Below are positions 26,528 to 36,500 of a stretch of 64,000 nt of DNA, piece after piece; the first letter of the stretch is position 1, and each line of letters opens with the position of its first letter. The stretch is from the NCBI GenBank assembly GCA_963579625.1, contig CAUZHN010000001.1, positions 1 to 64,000 on the forward strand. The letters are read 5' to 3'. The position numbers and the translations under genes were made by a program. The notes beneath the pieces are model-generated. The model worked only from the letters and a program-made list of their open reading frames with translations, ran no database searches and was not told the origin of the DNA. Origin of the DNA: JAAXGI01 sp963579625 (GTDB lineage: Bacteria > Gemmatimonadota > Gemmatimonadetes > Longimicrobiales > Gaopeijiaceae).

Positions 26528-29196
26528 CTCCCGTACGTGGTTATCGGCTTCCGACTCTCCTCTTGGTAGTCTTCTTGGTTGGTTGCATGGGAAGCGACGG
26601 GGCCCGTGCACAGGGGCGGGCAGAGTTGGACTCTCTCCTCCAAGAAGGTGAGTACGACCAGGCCATCGAGGTTCTGCAGGATCAGATGGGCGGCTCTCAC
26701 CCGCCAGATCTCGTGTCGCAGCTGGCGGAAGTCCTGATGGATGTCGGCCGCCTGGATGAGGCCGAGACTCTCCTTCAGGAAGGTATCGGCGAAAATCCGA
26801 GTAACGCATATCTGGGCCTTTTGGTAGGACGTGTCCTCCGCGACACAGGCCGTCTCCAAGAAGCTCTGGCAACCTTTACGGAGGTGGAGGAACTCGGAAC
26901 CGGTGGGGATGCCCTAATGGCAAGACTCCACCGTGGAGAGCTGCTGCTACGGACTGGGGAGCAAGAGGCAGCCCTGGCCATCTTCGACCGGCTCATTGAC
27001 ATCTACAACAGCTCGGCATCCTTGAGCAGCCGCGAATTTCTGGCGGTTGCGCGCGCGGTCCGTCATCTGGAGTTCACGAATTCGGCGCTCCTTCAGGATG
27101 CACTCAGGGCTTATGACAAAGCGCTAGCAGTGAATCCCAACAATCTCGAGGCCCATCTGGGCGTGGGAATGCTCTTTGTTCGGACCTATCAGACCTCGGA
27201 TGCCAGAGATGCATTTCGAGAGGTCCTCAACCGTCGGTCTAAAGATCCACGGGCTCTCCTTGGAATAGCGCTCGCTGCCCAGGTGGAGGGGTCGAACCAG
27301 GCCGGAGACTTGGCCGACCAGGCTCTAGAGGTCAACCCGAACCTCGTCCCGGCCCTGGTCCTTCGTGCACGGCTCCGCCTAGCAGGAGAAGACTTGGAGG
27401 GTGCTGAAGAGGATTTGTCGACGGCTTTGGAGGTCGACCCCACTTCTAGTGAGGCTCTCGGTGTGCTAGCGGCTGCGCGTTACCTGGTGGACCGTACCGA
27501 CGAATTCGAGGAGCTAACGGCACGAGCGCTCGAGATAAACCCACGGGACTCATCGTACTTCCTGACCGTCGCGGACCTTGTCTCCACACGCCGATTCTAC
27601 GCCCAGGCCGTAGAGTTCTCAGATCGAGGGATAACTCTCGACTCGCTGGCGTGGGCCGCCTATGGGGCAAAGGGGCTGAACCAACTCCGTACGGGAGAGA
27701 TTGCAGAGGGCCGTAGGAACCTCGAGATCGCCTTCGCAGGTGACCCATACAACCTATGGTTCAAGAACACGCTAGACCTTCTCGACACCATGGACGAGTT
27801 CGAGGAGCAGGAGTCAGAGCTGATCTCAGTCCTGGTCGACCCCGAGGATGGCGAGGCACTAGCCACCTATATGCTCGAGATCGGAGAGCGAGCCTATGAA
27901 TCGCTTTCAGCCCGATACGGCTACCGACCCGTCACACCCGTCCGTGTCGAGGCTTTCCGTCGAAGCGCCGATTTCTCGGTTCGAACGGTAGGGCTCGCCG
28001 GTCTCGGAGCTCTGGGTGTTGCCTTCGGCACTGTGGTCGCCATGGATTCACCCGCAGCTCGTGGGCCGGAGGGCTACCATTGGGCCTCCACATTGTGGCA
28101 TGAGATGGCACATGTGGTCCATCTGGGAATGACGGACCACCGTGTGCCCCGATGGCTCAGTGAGGGACTGGCAGTGCACGAAGAGCGCCTGGCGGGGCCC
28201 GGCTGGGGATCACGTCCCGGACTTCCATTCTTCGCCGCCTACCACGAAGATCGACTTCGCCCCCCAAGTGAGCTCAGCCAAAGCTTCGTCCGTCCTCGCT
28301 TCCCGGAGGAAGTAGGATTTGCTTACACTCTCGGCTCCCTAGTATCGGAGTGGATCGAGTCCGAGTGGGGATTCGATGCACTGAAAGGGATGCTGGAGGG
28401 ATACGGGGAAGGACTGTCGCACGAAGGGGTTCTAGAACGTGAGCTAGGGCTCGATCTGAAGGTCTTCGACCGCCAGTTCGACCAGTGGTTAAGGCAGCGA
28501 TATAGGGGAGCCTTCGCTGCAGCTGAGGCGGTTATCGAGCTCCGAGAGACCGAGCGGGAGGATCGTTCGGATCCGACATGGCTCGAGGAAAGAATTACTC
28601 GCTCCCCTCAGGACGTCGAGAGCCGGCTCGCACTAGCGAGGATTCTGCTCGAGGAGGAGAAGCTGGATGAAGCAGAGGTACAATTGGTCGAGGCGCGAGA
28701 TATCTTCCCCGAGAACCCGAACCCCCAGGGACCGAATCGACTCCTGGCGAATATCCGACAGGAACAGGGGAATGTCGTCGGCGCTACCGAGGCTCTGGAG
28801 GCACATCTGGCCATCGTCGCGGAGGACTACCGGGGAAACCTCCAGCTTGCCGACCTTCGCGAGGAGCAGGGCGAACTGCTCGCGGCCACTCTCGCCCTCG
28901 AGCGAGCGATTCAGGTCTACCCGTTCGAGATCCCATTACATGAGCGGCTTGCGGATTTGTACCGGGAACTGAACGATACGAACGGTGAGGTTCGAGAACG
29001 CAGGGTGGTCCTCGCCCTTAAGCCAGTCGATCGAACGGGTGCGCTTTATGAGCTGTCCGAGGCGCTACACCTCGCGGACGAGCTGGAGGAAGCCCGACAG
29101 ACCGTCTTAAGCGCACTCGAATTGGCTCCTCGGTTTCCGGAGGCGCAGGAGCTTCTCCTAAGGATCATATCGGACAGTGGGGCGAGCGGTCCATGA
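26524..29196 (+). CDS. TPR protein with embedded gluzincin (peptidase MA-like) domain
   Basis: 890 residues, ATG 26524 behind GGAGG and overlapping the upstream stop. Signal peptide ends near ARAQ (residue 36). Residues 40-430 are tetratricopeptide repeats (LQEGEYDQAIEVLQDQM, LDEAETLLQEGIGENPSNA, AYDKALAVNPNNLEAHLGVG). Residues 450-680 form a zinc peptidase domain with HEMAH at 526-530 and the third ligand in SEGLA (Glu 547), followed by GFAYTLGSLVSEWI. The remaining 200 residues are a second TPR array. This matches the peptidase MA type (M61-like gluzincin) flanked by repeats. Likely periplasmic. Its place between the caspase-fold protein and MoxR suggests it is part of the same machine. Confidence 0.87.
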   Translation: MTPVRGYRLPTLLLVVFLVGCMGSDGARAQGRAELDSLLQEGEYDQAIEVLQDQMGGSHPPDLVSQLAEVLMDVGRLDEAETLLQEGIGENPSNAYLGLLVGRVLRDTGRLQEALATFTEVEELGTGGDALMARLHRGELLLRTGEQEAALAIFDRLIDIYNSSASLSSREFLAVARAVRHLEFTNSALLQDALRAYDKALAVNPNNLEAHLGVGMLFVRTYQTSDARDAFREVLNRRSKDPRALLGIALAAQVEGSNQAGDLADQALEVNPNLVPALVLRARLRLAGEDLEGAEEDLSTALEVDPTSSEALGVLAAARYLVDRTDEFEELTARALEINPRDSSYFLTVADLVSTRRFYAQAVEFSDRGITLDSLAWAAYGAKGLNQLRTGEIAEGRRNLEIAFAGDPYNLWFKNTLDLLDTMDEFEEQESELISVLVDPEDGEALATYMLEIGERAYESLSARYGYRPVTPVRVEAFRRSADFSVRTVGLAGLGALGVAFGTVVAMDSPAARGPEGYHWASTLWHEMAHVVHLGMTDHRVPRWLSEGLAVHEERLAGPGWGSRPGLPFFAAYHEDRLRPPSELSQSFVRPRFPEEVGFAYTLGSLVSEWIESEWGFDALKGMLEGYGEGLSHEGVLERELGLDLKVFDRQFDQWLRQRYRGAFAAAEAVIELRETEREDRSDPTWLEERITRSPQDVESRLALARILLEEEKLDEAEVQLVEARDIFPENPNPQGPNRLLANIRQEQGNVVGATEALEAHLAIVAEDYRGNLQLADLREEQGELLAATLALERAIQVYPFEIPLHERLADLYRELNDTNGEVRERRVVLALKPVDRTGALYELSEALHLADELEEARQTVLSALELAPRFPEAQELLLRIISDSGASGP

Positions 29197-29277
29197 AAAA
29201 ATCAAGGAAGCACGGGAGATTCCGGATCAACCGGAATACCCGCACGCACGAGCAACGAGACTGACCCAGGAGGAGTC

Positions 29278-30315
29278 GTGGATCTGGTGAACATGGAAGC
29301 AGTTGACGTCGAGAGTCAGAACGACGTCGACTTAGCGGATAAGATGCGGGCGAGCCGGGAGGCGATCTTGAAGGAAGTGGGCAAGCTGATTGTGGGCCAG
29401 CAGGGCGTCCTCGACCAGGTGCTCCTCTCGCTTTACGTAGGTGGGAACAGCCTCATCCTCGGTGTTCCCGGTCTCGCGAAGACGATGATTATTCAGCTGA
29501 TGGCACAGGCGTTGGATCTGAAGTTCTCCCGAATCCAGTTCACGCCGGACCTCATGCCATCGGACATCACTGGTACCGAGATCCTAGAGGAGAACATCTC
29601 GACTGGAAAAAGGGAGCTCATCTTCCGGCAAGGTCCGATCTTCACCAACATCGTGCTGGCGGACGAGATCAACCGGACTCCACCGAAGACCCAGTCCGCA
29701 CTCCTGGAAGCCATGCAGGAGCACAGCGTCACTGTCCAGGGAGAGACCTTACAGCTTGAGGAACCCTTCTTCGTCTTCGCTACTCAGAACCCCATTGAAC
29801 TCGAGGGGACATATCCGCTCCCAGAGGCACAGCTGGATCGGTTCATGTTCGAGATCGTGATCGATCATCTCCCCGAAGAGGACGAGCTAAGCGTGGTTAC
29901 GGAGACGACTGGAGTGGAGAAGGAGCCACCGAAAAGCGTTGTGTCCAGAAAGGATCTCCTCGCGTTCCAACACCTGGTGCGCCGCGTCCCCGTCTCCGAA
30001 CCCGTCGCGAGATATGCTCTCAGCATTGTCCGAGCTACACGGCCCGAGGAGAATGGGACACGCGACTTTATACGTAACTGGGTCGCATATGGGGCCAGCG
30101 TACGTGCAGCACAATACCTCGTCCTCGGGGGCAAGGCGAGGGCATTGACCCAAGGACGGTTCGCGGTCGACTTCGAGGACATTCGGGCTCTGGCGCTCCC
30201 AGTGCTGCGGCACCGCATTCTCGCCAACTTCCAGGCCCAGTCGGAGGGAGTGACGACGGACAAGATCGTGGACCAACTCCTCCAAACCATCCCGATCCCG
30301 AAGTCGGGTATGTAG
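29278..30315 (+). CDS. MoxR-family AAA+ ATPase
   Basis: 345-residue cytosolic AAA+ ATPase of the MoxR group, thought to act as a chaperone with vWA partners. Walker A is GVPGLAKT (residues 62-69); Walker B with DE at 129-130 is NIVLADEINRTPP; sensor 1 lies in FVFATQNPIELEGTYPLPEA, followed by the typical LPEAQLDRFMF. The start is taken as GTG 29278, next to AGGAGGAG; GTG 29287 is nearly as likely. It is 81 bases after the TPR-peptidase gene and 9 bases before the DUF58 gene. Confidence 0.95.
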   Translation: MDLVNMEAVDVESQNDVDLADKMRASREAILKEVGKLIVGQQGVLDQVLLSLYVGGNSLILGVPGLAKTMIIQLMAQALDLKFSRIQFTPDLMPSDITGTEILEENISTGKRELIFRQGPIFTNIVLADEINRTPPKTQSALLEAMQEHSVTVQGETLQLEEPFFVFATQNPIELEGTYPLPEAQLDRFMFEIVIDHLPEEDELSVVTETTGVEKEPPKSVVSRKDLLAFQHLVRRVPVSEPVARYALSIVRATRPEENGTRDFIRNWVAYGASVRAAQYLVLGGKARALTQGRFAVDFEDIRALALPVLRHRILANFQAQSEGVTTDKIVDQLLQTIPIPKSGM

Positions 30316-30324
30316 GCGCAGGCA

Positions 30325-31278
30325 ATGCCGTCACACCATGCATGGAGCCACGGCCGCATCGGGCCGGGATCACAGTTCCTCGATCCCGTGGTCCTTCAGC
30401 GGATCGGGAACCTGGAGCTGATAGCCCGCGGGGTTGTAGAGGGATTCCTCCACGGGCTACACCGCTCCCCCTTCTTCGGGCAGTCCGTGGACTTCGCCGA
30501 GCACCGGCCGTACACGCCAGGAGACGATCTGCGACGGGTGGACTGGAAAGCATTCGCCCGTACCGATCGGTACTACGTGAAGGAGTTCGAGGCCGAGACG
30601 AACACGAATTTCACAGTGCTGTTGGACACCTCCCGCTCAATGGCATTTGGGGAGGGGGAGGTGTCCAAATTCGACTACGGGAGTTTCCTCGCAGCTAGTT
30701 TGTCGTTTCTCACCCGTAAACAGGGTGACCGGGTTGGGATCCTTACTTTCGATTCGGAGGTCCGAGACGTCGTCCCCTGCTCTGCTCGCCACCTCGAGCT
30801 CGTGCTTCTCACAATCGATCGATCGCAGCCCGACCGGCGGGGCGAATTGGGTCCTGCTCTAAGGGATGTCATGAATCGAAAGGGAAAAAGGGGGTTGGTG
30901 GCGCTCATCAGCGATCTCTACATCGATCCGGAAGAGCTCCGGTCCCCGATGAATCAGCTCCGCGAGATGGGCAGCGATGTGATGGTCTTCCACGTACTCG
31001 ACTCCGCCGAGCTCGATCTCCCTTACAAGGGAAAGGTTACGCTCGAGGACATGGAGACGAAGGAGGTTCTTCCAATGGCGCCCGAGGAGCTTCGGGAGGA
31101 GTATCGAAAGTCGCTAACAACCCACGTGGCTGAAATGGGACGGGTGCTCACGAGCGTCGGGGCTGACCATATCCTGGCCGACACCTCACAACCTCTTGAT
31201 CAAGCGCTATTTCACTATCTTCTGGCGCGTGGCGATCGCATGAGGACAGGGACGGGCAGATGGGCTTCTCTTTCCTGA
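30325..31278 (+). CDS. DUF58 vWA-like protein
   Basis: 317 residues. The DUF58 signature is complete: GLHRSPFFGQSVDFAEHRPY, TPGDDLRRVDWKAFARTDRY and YVKEFEAETN, followed by a vWA-like domain with DTSRSM and FLTRKQGDRVGILTFD. No signal or membrane helix, so it is cytosolic or peripheral. DUF58 proteins are standard partners of MoxR ATPases and are encoded straight after moxR in many phyla, as here. The gene overlaps the next by 19 bases. Confidence 0.93.
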   Translation: MPSHHAWSHGRIGPGSQFLDPVVLQRIGNLELIARGVVEGFLHGLHRSPFFGQSVDFAEHRPYTPGDDLRRVDWKAFARTDRYYVKEFEAETNTNFTVLLDTSRSMAFGEGEVSKFDYGSFLAASLSFLTRKQGDRVGILTFDSEVRDVVPCSARHLELVLLTIDRSQPDRRGELGPALRDVMNRKGKRGLVALISDLYIDPEELRSPMNQLREMGSDVMVFHVLDSAELDLPYKGKVTLEDMETKEVLPMAPEELREEYRKSLTTHVAEMGRVLTSVGADHILADTSQPLDQALFHYLLARGDRMRTGTGRWASLS

Positions 31279-33488
31279 CGCCACTCTTCCTCGCGGGCCT
31301 CCTCGCGGTGGCAGTTCCGATCATCATCCACCTAGTCCGCCGGTATCAGGGGAAGCTCATCGAGTTCCCCTCATTGATGTTCCTGCGTCAGCTTCCCGTG
31401 CAGTCGATTCGGAGGAGGACCATCCGGGACTGGCCACTTCTGCTCATGAGGATAGGTGCCTTAATCCTCATCGCGTTGGCATTCGCCCGCCCGGTCCTTC
31501 AGCTCGGCAATGAGGAGGACGGGATCATCCAGGATGCACTCAGAGAAGTCGTCATTGTCCTAGACCGATCTTGGAGCATGGATAGAGGTGAGCGGTGGGA
31601 GCGAGCCGTGGATGAAGCTCGGTCGACCCTCGGTAGCCTGGTGACCCCCGACCGCGCCTCCCTGGTCGTCTTTGATGGGGTTGGTAGTGTCATCGTGGAG
31701 CCAACTCTTGATCCAGGGCGTGTGAGTGCGGCGCTCGACACGATTCGGCCGGGCTGGGGGGGTACGCAGATAGGAGCCGGCCTCCAGGCCGCGGGGGGCA
31801 TTCTACAGGCCTCGGATCGGTCCCGGAGGGAAATCGTTCTGATTTCGGACTTCCAGCGAAGAGGTTGGGAAGACGGCCCCCGCGATCCTCTTCCGGAAGG
31901 CACCGTACTCATCACCACCGATGTGGGGGATGATGGCCTCGGCTCTATGATCGTGTCCGAGATAACGCTTGAGCACACGTTCACAGAGGGTCGCCAGCGT
32001 GTACGTCCTGTGGCTCGGGTAATCCGGCAGGGCGAGCAAGCCCCGTCTCGGGCCCAGATCCTTCTGGAGCTCGACGACCAGGAGACAGAGAGGCAGTCGG
32101 TAGAGATCGTTTCGGAAGGAGCGGTATCCATCAGTTTCGATCCCATCACCCTTCCCGAATTGGGAATCCGAGGCGCCATCCGCCTCGAGTCCGAGTCGAG
32201 CGAGTCTATGGGGGAACCGTTCCGGTTTGTCGTATCGCCTAGTGAGATCATGTCCGTTCTCTTGGTGGAAGGGGCGGAGGGGGCCGAGCGGGATACCTCC
32301 CCTTATCTTCGAAGCGCACTGACCGTTTCGGGAGGATCCCCTGTGCAGGTAGAGACCCGAAGGACAGCTGCCTTCTCGGTCGCAGAACTCGAGAACGTTG
32401 ACCTAGTAATCCTCAACGATATTCCCCTTCCCTCCGGAGCCTCGGGCACCGCGCTGCAGGATCATGTGATGGGTGGCGGTGGGCTCTTCGTGGTCACGGG
32501 TCCGGAGAGCGCACCGGATGAATGGAGTTCCACATGGGATCCCTTCCTTCCGGGCAGATCGGGGGACGTTATCGAGAGGGATCCCGGCCGGGGTGCAAGT
32601 CTGGCTCAGGTCGATCGGGATCATCCGATATTCACCCTATTCCGGGGTGCTGGAGGAAGTGGCCTGGGCACCCCCCGCTTTTTCAGGTACCGAGAGCTCG
32701 ACCTGCCGGATGAATTCTCCCCCCCTCCGGCGGAAATAACGGATGAGATGAACGAAGACGGGCCTCAAGTGCTCGCGAGATTCGACGATGGCTCCCCTGC
32801 GCTCGCCCAGCGAATCGTGGGGGGCGGAAGAGTCCTTCTCTGGACCTCCACGCTTGACAACGAGTGGAGTGATTTTCCTCTCCATCCAGTATTCCTGCCA
32901 GTAGTGCGAGAAGTCGTGCAGTTCGCTGCTGCCCGGAGAGAAAGCGTCCCCTATTTCTCGGTGGGGCAACCGTTGGGTTCGCGCTTCTTATTGATCGAAG
33001 CGGGGATCATCAGCGAAGGAGAAAGCCTTCCGGATACCGGTACGACGGGAGCGGTTGACCAGAGTCCAGTCTTGGGGCTCTTGGCGGGCCCGGACGGAAC
33101 CGGTCTCAATCTGACCGGAGCAGGAGGAGACCTATTACAGATCCCTTCACCTGGCTTCTACGAGGTTCGCCCAGAGGGAGAGGGAAGCGTCGCTGAGTGG
33201 GTGCTTGCGGTCAACGCCGATGTTCGAGAAGCCGACCCGGCACGAATGGATCCTGAAGAGTTGATGCTTGCGATCGCGCCACCCGCGGCCGCGGCGCCCG
33301 ATGGAGCTATGGCACAGAACTCACTGACCGGTGATCTTAGTGAGGGGACCAATCCGAGGACAGTTATCGAGGAAGGGGAGCGCAGGCAAAGCGTGTGGCG
33401 GTTCCTCCTCCTCGGCGTAATTCTCCTCCTCCTTGGCGAGACCATACTCGCGGGGCGAAGTAAGCCGTTGGCGAAGCAGATTGGATAA
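31260..33488 (+). CDS. BatA-type vWA membrane protein
   Basis: 742 residues. The N-terminal BatA segment is clear: FLTPLFLAGLLAVAVPIIIH, then IEFPSLMFLRQLP and a second helix LLLMRIGALILIALAFARP. A vWA domain follows with DRSWSM (about residue 101) and ISDFQRRGW. After a beta-rich middle, a glutamine-amidotransferase-like region contains GGGLFVVTGPES and VGGGRVLLWTSTLDNEWSDF. A last membrane helix (FLLLGVILLLLGETILA) ends the protein. It starts inside the DUF58 gene. Role: membrane-anchored partner of the MoxR complex, most of it periplasmic. Confidence 0.9.
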   Translation: MGFSFLTPLFLAGLLAVAVPIIIHLVRRYQGKLIEFPSLMFLRQLPVQSIRRRTIRDWPLLLMRIGALILIALAFARPVLQLGNEEDGIIQDALREVVIVLDRSWSMDRGERWERAVDEARSTLGSLVTPDRASLVVFDGVGSVIVEPTLDPGRVSAALDTIRPGWGGTQIGAGLQAAGGILQASDRSRREIVLISDFQRRGWEDGPRDPLPEGTVLITTDVGDDGLGSMIVSEITLEHTFTEGRQRVRPVARVIRQGEQAPSRAQILLELDDQETERQSVEIVSEGAVSISFDPITLPELGIRGAIRLESESSESMGEPFRFVVSPSEIMSVLLVEGAEGAERDTSPYLRSALTVSGGSPVQVETRRTAAFSVAELENVDLVILNDIPLPSGASGTALQDHVMGGGGLFVVTGPESAPDEWSSTWDPFLPGRSGDVIERDPGRGASLAQVDRDHPIFTLFRGAGGSGLGTPRFFRYRELDLPDEFSPPPAEITDEMNEDGPQVLARFDDGSPALAQRIVGGGRVLLWTSTLDNEWSDFPLHPVFLPVVREVVQFAAARRESVPYFSVGQPLGSRFLLIEAGIISEGESLPDTGTTGAVDQSPVLGLLAGPDGTGLNLTGAGGDLLQIPSPGFYEVRPEGEGSVAEWVLAVNADVREADPARMDPEELMLAIAPPAAAAPDGAMAQNSLTGDLSEGTNPRTVIEEGERRQSVWRFLLLGVILLLLGETILAGRSKPLAKQIG

Positions 33489-33543
33489 AAGTACCCTGGT
33501 GGCTTAGGCGATCCGGACGCTCAATGTCAGGAGTTCAGCGAAG

Positions 33544-36500
33544 ATGAAGCGATCCGTAGGGAGAGAGAGGATAGAACTCCGGAACGTCGTCCACACAGTG
33601 CGCCGCCGTTGGCGGACGCGCAATTTCCTCCGGGGAATCCTCCTTTCGGCAGTCGGCGGCATGTCAGCGCTTCTCATAGTCGGGGTCCTCATTGACCGCT
33701 GGACTTGGGGGCCCAAGAGCGCGACGATCATCGCCGCACTGCTCTACGTCGGTGTCGCAGTCGTCACCTTCCGCACGCTCATCCGCCCGCTGTTCCGTAA
33801 GGTGAGCGATCGCCAAGTGGCGCTCTACCTCGAAGAACACGAGCCGGGACTCAAGGCCGAAATTCTCACCGCGGTCGACTCCCTAGACGAGGAACCGGAC
33901 CCTCAGAGCGCTGAGCTTCTGAGCCGACTCGTCCGGTCCGCGGTCTTACGCGCCCGTGTTGTTGAGGGAGGACGGCGCGTAGACCGCGAGCCGTTGAAGC
34001 GGCTCTCTTGGTCAATCGGGGGGCTCGCGGTTCTTCTGGCGGTGCTGCTTCTCGCCGATCCCTTGGGGCTAAGACAATCTGCCCCCGGACTCGTCCGCCC
34101 CTGGACCGTCGTCGAGGTCGCGAGCCCACTCGCGATTCATATCTTCCCTGGTGACACAGTTCTCCCCCGCGGGGCCGAACTCCACATCGCTGCCCGGCTC
34201 GATGGGTTCGCATCGGATGAGGTCGAAGTCTCTTTCAGGCCGGACGAGGGGACAGAATGGGATCGCTGGCCGATGATCGTGCACGACGAAGAGATGGGCG
34301 ACCACGAGTTCGTCCTCTTCCGCGTCGAGGAGTCGATAGAATATTTCGCCGAGGCGGAGGGAATCCAGTCGGGCACGTACCGCATTGACGTCGTTGATTT
34401 GCCATACGTGTCACGTCTCGAGCTCGAGTTGCACCACCCTTCCTATACGGGTCTCGCGCCTGAGATCATCGAATCCGGAGGAGATATTTACGTACTGCCG
34501 GGAACGAGAGTCGTGGTGCGGGCGAGTCCTACGATCTCGGTTCCGTCGGGGAGGATCGTCTTGGAGGACGTGGGAGAGGTAGATATGACCCTCGCCGATG
34601 GAGGAGTGCTCACGGGTCAGTTCATGGCGGACCAGAACGGGTTCTACCGCGTTGACTTGGACGATCCAGATGGAGCGACGCATCGAGGCACACCCGACCA
34701 CCTGATCGACATCGTAGCGGACCTTCCTCCGATCGTCTCCCTTGAGAGACCGGCAAGGGACGTACGAGTGACCTCGGTCGAAGAAGTCTACGTCGAGGCA
34801 CAGGCGAGTGATGACTACGCGGTCGATGTGCTTGATCTGATCTACTCAGTGAATGGAGGAGAGGAACAGACGATCTCGCTTCTGTCAGGATCCGAGTCCC
34901 ATCTGAGCGAGGTCTCGGTCGGGCATACGTTCTTCCTGGAGGAGTTAGATCTAGAACCGGGGGACCTCATTGCGTACCATGTTCGGGCGCTCGACAACGG
35001 ACCTGATACAGACGAGCGGGAGGCCCGCACCGACCTATTCTTCATCGAAGTCCGCCCATTCTCTCAAGACTTCCGACAGGCCGAACAGGGTGGTGGTGGT
35101 GGTGGTGGTGGTGGTGGTATGGCTGGGCAGTTCTCTGAGCGGCAGAAAGATATCATTACCGCCACCTTCAATGTAGGTCGTGACTGGCGACTCATCGCTC
35201 CGGAATTGGTGGAGGAGGACATAGCGACGATCGCGCTCTCCCAGGAGAGCCTCCGGGACGAGGTGAACGCATTCCTGGGCGAGCTCCAAATGCGACTGGC
35301 AAGAGCCCCTGAGGAAATGCGACAAGTCGCGGAAGAACTCCCCCTCGCGACTGCTGAGATGGAGTCAGCGCTGGTTGAACTCGAGGACAGTGAGACGTCA
35401 AACGCCCTGCCTCCCGAGCAGCGTGCGCTCCAGCATCTTCTGAGGGCCGAGGCCGTGTTCCGGGAGATCCAGCTCGCCCAACAGAGTCAGGGGGGCGGTG
35501 GTGGTGGTGCTAGCGGTTCGGAGATCAGAGAGGATCTTGCCGACTTTTTCGACCTTGAGATGGACCGCCTGCGCAATCAGTATGAGGAATTACAGCAGGG
35601 GGAGCGCCAGCAGATGGACCAACAACTGAATGAGGCGCTCGAGCGGCTGCGGGAACTTGCCCGGAGACAAGAGCAGGAGCAGGAGCGGTTACAGCGAGTA
35701 GCGGAGCGACTCCCCCCGGGATCCGCTGGAGCCGGAGGAGAGAGCCAGAGACGGCTGGCCGAGGAAGCCGAGGAGTTGGCCCGAGAGCTAGAGAGGCTAT
35801 CCCGCGAGTACTCATCGCCCGAGTTGGCCGAAACGGCTCGAGAGTTGCAAGAAGCAGCGAACGCGATGCGTCAGTCCGCAACTTCGAGGAACCAAGCCGG
35901 CGTGGGCCAGGCGAACGCCGCACAAGAAGCACTTGAGGACGCACGCCGGCTCATGGAACGTGACCAGGCCGGTCGCCTGAATGGAGATGCGCAGGAGGCG
36001 GTGGCTGAGGCCCAGCGTGCATTGGAGCGGCAGAGAGAGATCGAAGAAGCCGTTCAAGACATGCCACAAGGTCTGGATGGTCGTGCCGAGGCATTGCCCC
36101 CAATCTTGGAACAGAAAGAGCAGCTGATCGACGAGCTCCAGAACCTGGAAGGGGACTTGAATCGTCTGGCTGATGGAGCGACAGACGACCCTCGGGCTGA
36201 ACGAAGATTCAGAGAGGCGGCCTCTGCGATTCGAGATGGCCAACTACCCGACCGTGTCGATTTCTCCCGCGGTTTGGTTGCATCCTCACGGCCGGAGCAA
36301 GCGCAGGAGTTCGAGGCTCAGATCTCGGAACTCATGGAGGATATGAATGAGCAGGTGCAGGCGGCCGCTAGCTCCCTAGACCCGGATGCGCAGAACCGCG
36401 CCTCTGAGCTGGCCGAGCGGACCCGCGAGCTGGTTCGAGCCGCCGAATCAATGGAGGAGCGCGCTCGGCAGGCTATGGAGGATCAGCAACAAGGGGGTCA

